Positions 60,091 through 64,000 of a DNA stretch of 64,000 nucleotides are shown here, piece by piece. The stretch is taken from assembly GCF_030758455.1 (NCBI RefSeq), contig NZ_CP132353.1, positions 3,968,001-4,032,000 of the forward strand, given 5' to 3'. A model generated the notes under the pieces. The model had not been told where the DNA came from and made no database searches. It saw nothing but the letters and a program-made list of their open reading frames with translations. Within the stretch, counting starts at the first letter, position 1; each line of letters starts with the position of its first letter. The position numbers and the translations under genes were made by a program. The stretch is from Erwinia pyri (GTDB lineage Bacteria > Pseudomonadota > Gammaproteobacteria > Enterobacterales > Enterobacteriaceae).

Positions 60091-60990
60091 ATGAGCGACA
60101 TGGAAAACCTGCATGCCATGGTGATCTTCGCCAAAGTGGTGGAGACGCTCAGCTTTACCGAAGCGGCGAAACTGGTGGGCGTGTCGAAATCCTCCGTCAG
60201 TAAAGAGATCGCTGCGCTGGAAGTCCGGCTGGGCACCAAACTGCTGCAACGCACCACCCGTAAAATCGCGGTGACCGAGGTCGGCATGACCTGGTATCAC
60301 TACTGCGCCCGCATTCTCAGTGAAGTGAAGAGCGCTGACCTGTTTATCCGTCAGTATCATGAAGAGCCAACCGGCAGCCTGCGCGTGGTGGCGCCGGTCA
60401 CCTTCGGCTGCCAGTGCATAGTGCCGGTGCTTAATCAGTTTGTAGCGAATAACCTGCATGTCAGCGTCGATCTTGACCTCACCGACCGCCCTGTGAATCT
60501 GGTGGATGACAATGTGGACCTGGCGATTGTGATCCGGCGCGATCCGCCTGAACATCCCCACGCTACGCCGCTGATGGATATCAGCTGGGGCTTGTATGCC
60601 GCGCCTGACTATCTCAGGCGCCACCCGGCGATTACCCAACCGGACGACCTCCCCCGTCACGACTTTGTTCTGTTTCGCGGCCCGGCCCATACGCTTTCGC
60701 TGCCTTTTCGTCGTGACAAGCTCAGGCGGGACATTGAGGTGCGCAGCCGCTTTCGCGCCAACAACAGCACTGCGCTGGTCAACTCCGCCATTGCGCAGAC
60801 CGGCATCGCCTATCTTCCGGCCTATATTGCCAGGGAAGCCGTCAATGAGGGCAGGCTGTGTGCTGTGTTACCCGACTGGGAAATGGATCTCTACAAATCG
60901 TGGATCCTGACTAAAAGCGAGAGTCTGATTTCACCGCGCGTCAGGGTGTTTATTGAGGATTTAAAGCAGGCTTTGCAGCAGGAGAGATAA
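60091..60990 (+). CDS. LysR-family regulator
   Basis: 299 residues with an N-terminal LTTR helix-turn-helix (ENLHAMVIFAKVVETLSFTEAAKLVGVSKSSVSKEIAALEVRLGTKLLQRTTRKIAVTE) and a periplasmic-binding-like effector domain. ATG 60091 has AGGAG 5 bases before it; a GTG one codon upstream is less likely. It is transcribed away from the MFS gene in the same direction. Its target is unknown. Confidence 0.86.
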   Translation: MSDMENLHAMVIFAKVVETLSFTEAAKLVGVSKSSVSKEIAALEVRLGTKLLQRTTRKIAVTEVGMTWYHYCARILSEVKSADLFIRQYHEEPTGSLRVVAPVTFGCQCIVPVLNQFVANNLHVSVDLDLTDRPVNLVDDNVDLAIVIRRDPPEHPHATPLMDISWGLYAAPDYLRRHPAITQPDDLPRHDFVLFRGPAHTLSLPFRRDKLRRDIEVRSRFRANNSTALVNSAIAQTGIAYLPAYIAREAVNEGRLCAVLPDWEMDLYKSWILTKSESLISPRVRVFIEDLKQALQQER

Positions 60991-61020
60991 AGGCGGAAGC
61001 GCTGTTCCGCCTTTTTAAAC

Positions 61021-61800
61021 TTAGTAGTAGTTACCGTGACGGTAATCCCAGGTGGTAAAGGTGTCTGACAGCATCGACATAATTTTGTCCACATCCAGCC
61101 CTTTACGGATCAGTACCGGGCACGGCGTGATATTACGCTCGCCTTTCTGCTCCGGCACCAGTTTGCCCTGATCATCGACCATTGCCACCATCACACCCTG
61201 CTCGTAACGGGTTTTCTCAGACTCGTTCGGCTGGATAGATTTTACGTAGTCGTTAGCTTCAATGATCAGGTCAGCCTGCGACTCAATACGCTCGCCGATC
61301 CCTTCAACCAGGCCACGGTTGCCTTTGCCTGACGGGTTAGCGGAGCTGGCGAAGGAGAATTTACCGTGGTTTTCCCACAGCTCTTTCGCCAGGTTTTCGC
61401 CGGGCACGCCAAACTTGATCACGAAGCAGCTGGTCTGACGGCGATCCATCATCAGCTCTTTGGAACCATCTTCCGGGATGCGGGCCACCGCTTCTTCTTT
61501 CCACGGCAGAATGCAGCCTAACAGCACATCCTGATCCCAGTGCTGCTGGTAGAGCGACTCGATTTCCGGGTTCAGCTGCGCCAGCTCTTTCAACTGCTCC
61601 AGGGAACCACACAGCACCACGCCCGGCTTGTTACGGTTGCGCTGCTTGGCATCAAACTTACGCTCCAGACCTTTAGCATCTGAGGTCATAATGATGTAGC
61701 CCACTTTCGTCGGACAGACGATCATGCCGCCCTCGGCGGACAAAATGTTAACTGCTTCTGGCTGTAAGCCGCCGTTCCAGTGGATAGTTTTATTGCTCAT
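61021..61800 (-). CDS. Sua5/YciO/YrdC-family protein
   Basis: The 259 residues carry the Sua5/YrdC/YciO fold: SAEGGMIVCPTKVGYIIMTS at the N-terminus, KQRNRNKPGVVLCGS (Lys/Arg cluster of the nucleotide pocket) and FSFASSANPSGKGNRG. It is longer than TsaC (190) and differs from YciO, and is not next to other t6A genes, so a role in threonylcarbamoyl-AMP formation is uncertain. ATG 61800 (MSNKTIHWNGG) is chosen; the frame stays open 21 codons upstream. It converges on the LysR gene. Confidence 0.82.
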   Translation of the reverse strand: MSNKTIHWNGGLQPEAVNILSAEGGMIVCPTKVGYIIMTSDAKGLERKFDAKQRNRNKPGVVLCGSLEQLKELAQLNPEIESLYQQHWDQDVLLGCILPWKEEAVARIPEDGSKELMMDRRQTSCFVIKFGVPGENLAKELWENHGKFSFASSANPSGKGNRGLVEGIGERIESQADLIIEANDYVKSIQPNESEKTRYEQGVMVAMVDDQGKLVPEQKGERNITPCPVLIRKGLDVDKIMSMLSDTFTTWDYRHGNYY

Positions 61801-62045
61801 GGTGGCACCTGTTCTCAAAGGTTCAAATTTAGCGGTCAGCGTTGAAGGTAGCACAGCTTTCACCGGCTGGCCCCGAACTGGCCTGTTGCCACCATCCTGC
61901 CGTTACCCCACCCGTTACGCAACAGTTATGCACCCGGAAGCATGATTGTTTTCACCAGGAAACAATTGTTGCTTTACGCCCACTCTGGCGAACTTCATCC
62001 TCTTCCGCTCCACTCAACTTTTTTAAGTACCCATCCGGAGGCTCT

Positions 62046-62612
62046 ATGCAGCTCGACTTTTTTCAGGAACAGGATAAACCCCTACTCAGGAGCTGGTTTG
62101 CCTCGCAGCGCGAGGTGACGCAGTGGGCAGGCCCGGGGGTAGAATGGCCGTTAAGTGACGCCTTCCTGGAGACGCTGCTGGATTCTGCCAGCCAGAAGCC
62201 GGCACGTCTGCTGACGTTTGCTGCGCGACAAGAAGAGGATCTGGCAGCAGTGGCGCAGCTTGGATTTGACTGGGATAACCATTTTGCCTGTCTGTGCCGC
62301 GTGGTGGTGAACCCCGCACTGCGCGGGCAAAAGCTGGCGGAAAGAATGGGCAGCATGCTGGTTGAGAGCGCCTTTCTGCACCTGCAGCCTGCGGTTGAAC
62401 GGATTGAGCTTCACGTCTATCCGTTTAATAAGGCAGCGGTAAGGACATATGAAAAACTGGGTTTTGTGCATGAGGGCGTGCGGCGGGCTTGCGTGGCGGT
62501 GGGAGATGAACGCTGGGACTGCGCCTTTTACGGCCTGCTGCGCACGGAATATACCGGGCGCGGCGCGGACCTGTCAGCGCAGGAGAAGGTTTTTAGCGCT
62601 GACTCTGTTTGA
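62046..62612 (+). CDS. GNAT-family N-acetyltransferase
   Basis: The 188 residues have the GNAT acetyl-CoA-binding region RVVVNPALRGQKLAERMGSMLV (motif A) and motif B around ERIELHVYPFNKAAVRTYEKLGFVHEGVRR, similar to RimJ/RimL or YncA-like members. The substrate is not evident. ATG 62046 has GGAGG 5 bases upstream. The open frame extends 68 codons upstream without support. It ends beside a structured repeat and converges on the SDR gene. Confidence 0.83.
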   Translation: MQLDFFQEQDKPLLRSWFASQREVTQWAGPGVEWPLSDAFLETLLDSASQKPARLLTFAARQEEDLAAVAQLGFDWDNHFACLCRVVVNPALRGQKLAERMGSMLVESAFLHLQPAVERIELHVYPFNKAAVRTYEKLGFVHEGVRRACVAVGDERWDCAFYGLLRTEYTGRGADLSAQEKVFSADSV

Positions 62613-62632
62613 TATCAGGCGCGCTAAAAATC

Positions 62633-62731
62633 CTGGCGGTACGACACTAAAGCAGTGCCGTTCAGACATGGCTGAAACCAGGCCCGCCAGATAGCCTTAA
62701 CGGCAAGACACCAAAGCAGTGCCGTTAAGGC
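62633..62731. repeat. Two ~26-bp direct repeats with hairpins in an intergenic space
   Basis: 62637-62662 and 62701-62726 are about 23 of 26 identical, sharing the cores GACAC, AAAGCAGTGCCGTT. The second copy is inside a perfect 12-bp stem (62694-62705 GCCTTAACGGCA with 62720-62731 TGCCGTTAAGGC) with a 14-base loop. CTGGCGG (62633-62639) and CCGCCAG (62684-62690) bracket the first copy. It sits between convergent genes, so part may act as terminator. Confidence 0.7.
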
Positions 62732-62742
62732 TTCTCTGACCC

Positions 62743-63810
62743 TCAGGCTGGGATCAGTTTTTCCGCTTTCAGACGGTCAAACAACGCGATAAAGGCATCG
62801 CGGGTACACTGATAGCCCGTAAATCCTGCCTTGCGGCTCTTGCTGATGTCGGTAAACACCTCCATCGGCCGCCCCAGATCGGCGTCGGTATGCCACCAGG
62901 AGACCAGCTTGCTGATATCAGCTTCTTTCAGGCCAAACTGTTTTGCAATGGCCTGCCACTCGGCGGGAGCGGCATCCATACGCCCTTCCAGCGGCTGCAT
63001 TTCGCCCGGGAACGGCGCGGCTTCAATGCCAAAGTAGTCGGCAATCTCACCCCACATCCACTTCCAGCGGAAGACGTCACCGTTCACGACGTTGTAATCC
63101 TGATTCTGTGCGGCAGGAGTGGTAGCAGCCCATTCCAGCTGCTGCGCCAGAATATGCGCATCCGTCATATCGGTCACCCCTTCCCACTGCGCCTGTGAAC
63201 CCGGGAAGACAAATGGCTGCCCGGTTTGCTTGCAGAGGGTCGCATAAACCGCCAGCGTCTGGCCCATGTTCATCGCGTTGCCGAGGGCAAAGCCGATAAT
63301 GGTGTGCGGGCGGTGAACGCTCCAGGTGTAACCATATTTCTCTGCGCCAGCGAAGAGTTCATCTTCCTGAGCATAATAGAAGTTATCCACTGGCTGACGC
63401 CCCTGCTCTTCGCGGAACGGGGTCATCGGCACTGCGCCCTTGCCGTACGCATCGAACGGGCCAAGGTAGTGTTTAAGGCCGGTGATCAGAGCAACATGGC
63501 CGCCTTTCAGACGATCGCCCAGCGCTTCTATCACGTTACGTACCATCGCCCCGTTAACGCGAATATTCTCTTTCTCATTAGCCTGACGAGCCCAGGCGCT
63601 GAAAAAGACTTTGTCTACGCTGACCCCTTCAAGGGCTTTCTGTACAGAGTCGCTGTCAGTGAGATCGGCGGTAAGCGCCGTACAGCCTGCGGGAACAGCC
63701 GTCCGCCCGCGAGACAAGCCATAAACCTCCCACCCTTCACCGGTGAGCTGCTCTGCGAGGGCGGTACCATTAATGCCACTGATACCAACGATGAGTGCGC
63801 GCTGTTGCAT
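62743..63810 (-). CDS. SDR-family oxidoreductase, PRISE-like
   Basis: A 355-residue extended short-chain dehydrogenase with NAD(P)-binding GISGINGTALAEQL at the N-terminus. The tail half has NFYYAQED with the catalytic-type Tyr, SVHRPHTIIGFALGNAMNMGQTLAVYA and the stretch NVVNGDVFRWKWMWGEIADYFG. These are features of the progesterone 5-beta-reductase/iridoid synthase-like (PRISE/VEP1) family, which reduces activated enones with NADPH. Bacterial substrates are not known. The LysR gene on the other side of a 100-bp spacer is divergent and is its likely regulator. Confidence 0.85.
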   Translation of the reverse strand: MQQRALIVGISGINGTALAEQLTGEGWEVYGLSRGRTAVPAGCTALTADLTDSDSVQKALEGVSVDKVFFSAWARQANEKENIRVNGAMVRNVIEALGDRLKGGHVALITGLKHYLGPFDAYGKGAVPMTPFREEQGRQPVDNFYYAQEDELFAGAEKYGYTWSVHRPHTIIGFALGNAMNMGQTLAVYATLCKQTGQPFVFPGSQAQWEGVTDMTDAHILAQQLEWAATTPAAQNQDYNVVNGDVFRWKWMWGEIADYFGIEAAPFPGEMQPLEGRMDAAPAEWQAIAKQFGLKEADISKLVSWWHTDADLGRPMEVFTDISKSRKAGFTGYQCTRDAFIALFDRLKAEKLIPA

Positions 63811-63910
63811 AACTTGTCTCCTGAAAATGGGCAGACAATAAGCATAATAGAGAAATTAATTCCTATTATGGGTATATTTTCACATCATTTGCGAAATGAA
63901 GTCTTAAATC

Positions 63911-64000
63911 ATGATGAACCAGGATCGCCTTAAGGGCATCACCCCCTTTGTTGCCAGCGTGGAACAGGGCAGTTTTACCGCGGCGGCTAAAAGCCTGCAT
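63911..64000 (+). CDS. LysR-family regulator (3' part outside window)
   Basis: Only the first 30 codons are in the window: MMNQDRLKGITPFVASVEQG and then SFTAAAKSLH, the opening of an LTTR helix-turn-helix. Two ATG codons (63911, 63914) are possible starts. It is divergent from the PRISE-like reductase gene, so it probably regulates it. Confidence 0.8.
   Translation, partial: MMNQDRLKGITPFVASVEQGSFTAAAKSLH

Noticed and set aside
61842..62045. 68-codon N-terminal extension of the GNAT protein
   Set aside because: GGAGG immediately precedes ATG 62046 and the upstream residues lack any family similarity.
41936..64000. Prophage or integrative element next to tRNA-Phe
   Set aside because: No integrase, transposase, phage structural gene or repeated tRNA end was seen in the window.

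Overview
The window is chromosomal DNA of a gammaproteobacterium of the order Enterobacterales. Gene order from 1 to about 41.9 kb matches the 94-95 min region of the Escherichia coli chromosome almost gene for gene: aidB, rlmB, rnr, nsrR, purA, yjeT, hflC, hflK, hflX, hfq, miaA, mutL, amiB, tsaE, nnr, queG, three tRNA-Gly, orn, rsgA, psd, mscM, epmA, frdABCD, blc, ecnB, ecnA, efp, epmB, yjeI, groEL, groES, fxsA, aspA, dcuA, dsbD, yjdC, tRNA-Phe. Protein divergence from E. coli, the LysM-extended AmiB, the absence of sugE and cutA from their usual places, and a different gene set after tRNA-Phe point to a relative such as Erwinia or Pantoea (family Erwiniaceae). That placement is inference.

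The backbone holds an RNA-decay and RNA-modification block (rlmB, rnr, hfq, miaA), the hfl membrane-protease regulators, mismatch repair (mutL), cell-wall amidase amiB, tRNA t6A and metabolite-repair genes (tsaE, nnr), queuosine synthesis (queG) and ribosome biogenesis (rsgA). It also holds phosphatidylserine decarboxylase, the EF-P lysylation set (efp, epmA, epmB) and the GroE chaperonin with a sigma-32 promoter. frdABCD, aspA and dcuA together form an anaerobic aspartate-to-fumarate-to-succinate route. Between queG and the tRNA-Gly genes lies a gene-free stretch with four DnaA-box-like nonamers, at the place where E. coli keeps the DnaA-titration locus datA.

From about 42 kb, after the tRNA-Phe gene, the content is accessory: a LexA-boxed umuD without umuC, followed by an unrecognised gene that may be a degenerate UmuD-fold protein; dld (D-lactate dehydrogenase); a YceI-like periplasmic protein; the qorB/ytfH pair; a Nudix hydrolase; and a 2OG-Fe(II) oxygenase. 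Next comes an IclR-OPT transporter-DUF1177-AroM-PepE operon that looks like an incompletely described peptide uptake and hydrolysis system, ending in a tiny possible racemase remnant. A higBA toxin-antitoxin locus follows, whose toxin frame carries an in-frame TGA. After it come a DUF2817 peptidase coupled to an amino-acid-binding protein, the trehalase gene treF (start codon unclear), an MFS exporter, LysR regulators, a Sua5/YciO-type protein, a GNAT acetyltransferase and a PRISE-like short-chain reductase. Both window edges cut genes: aidB at the left and a LysR regulator at the right. I saw no insertion sequence, prophage integrase, CRISPR array or rRNA.
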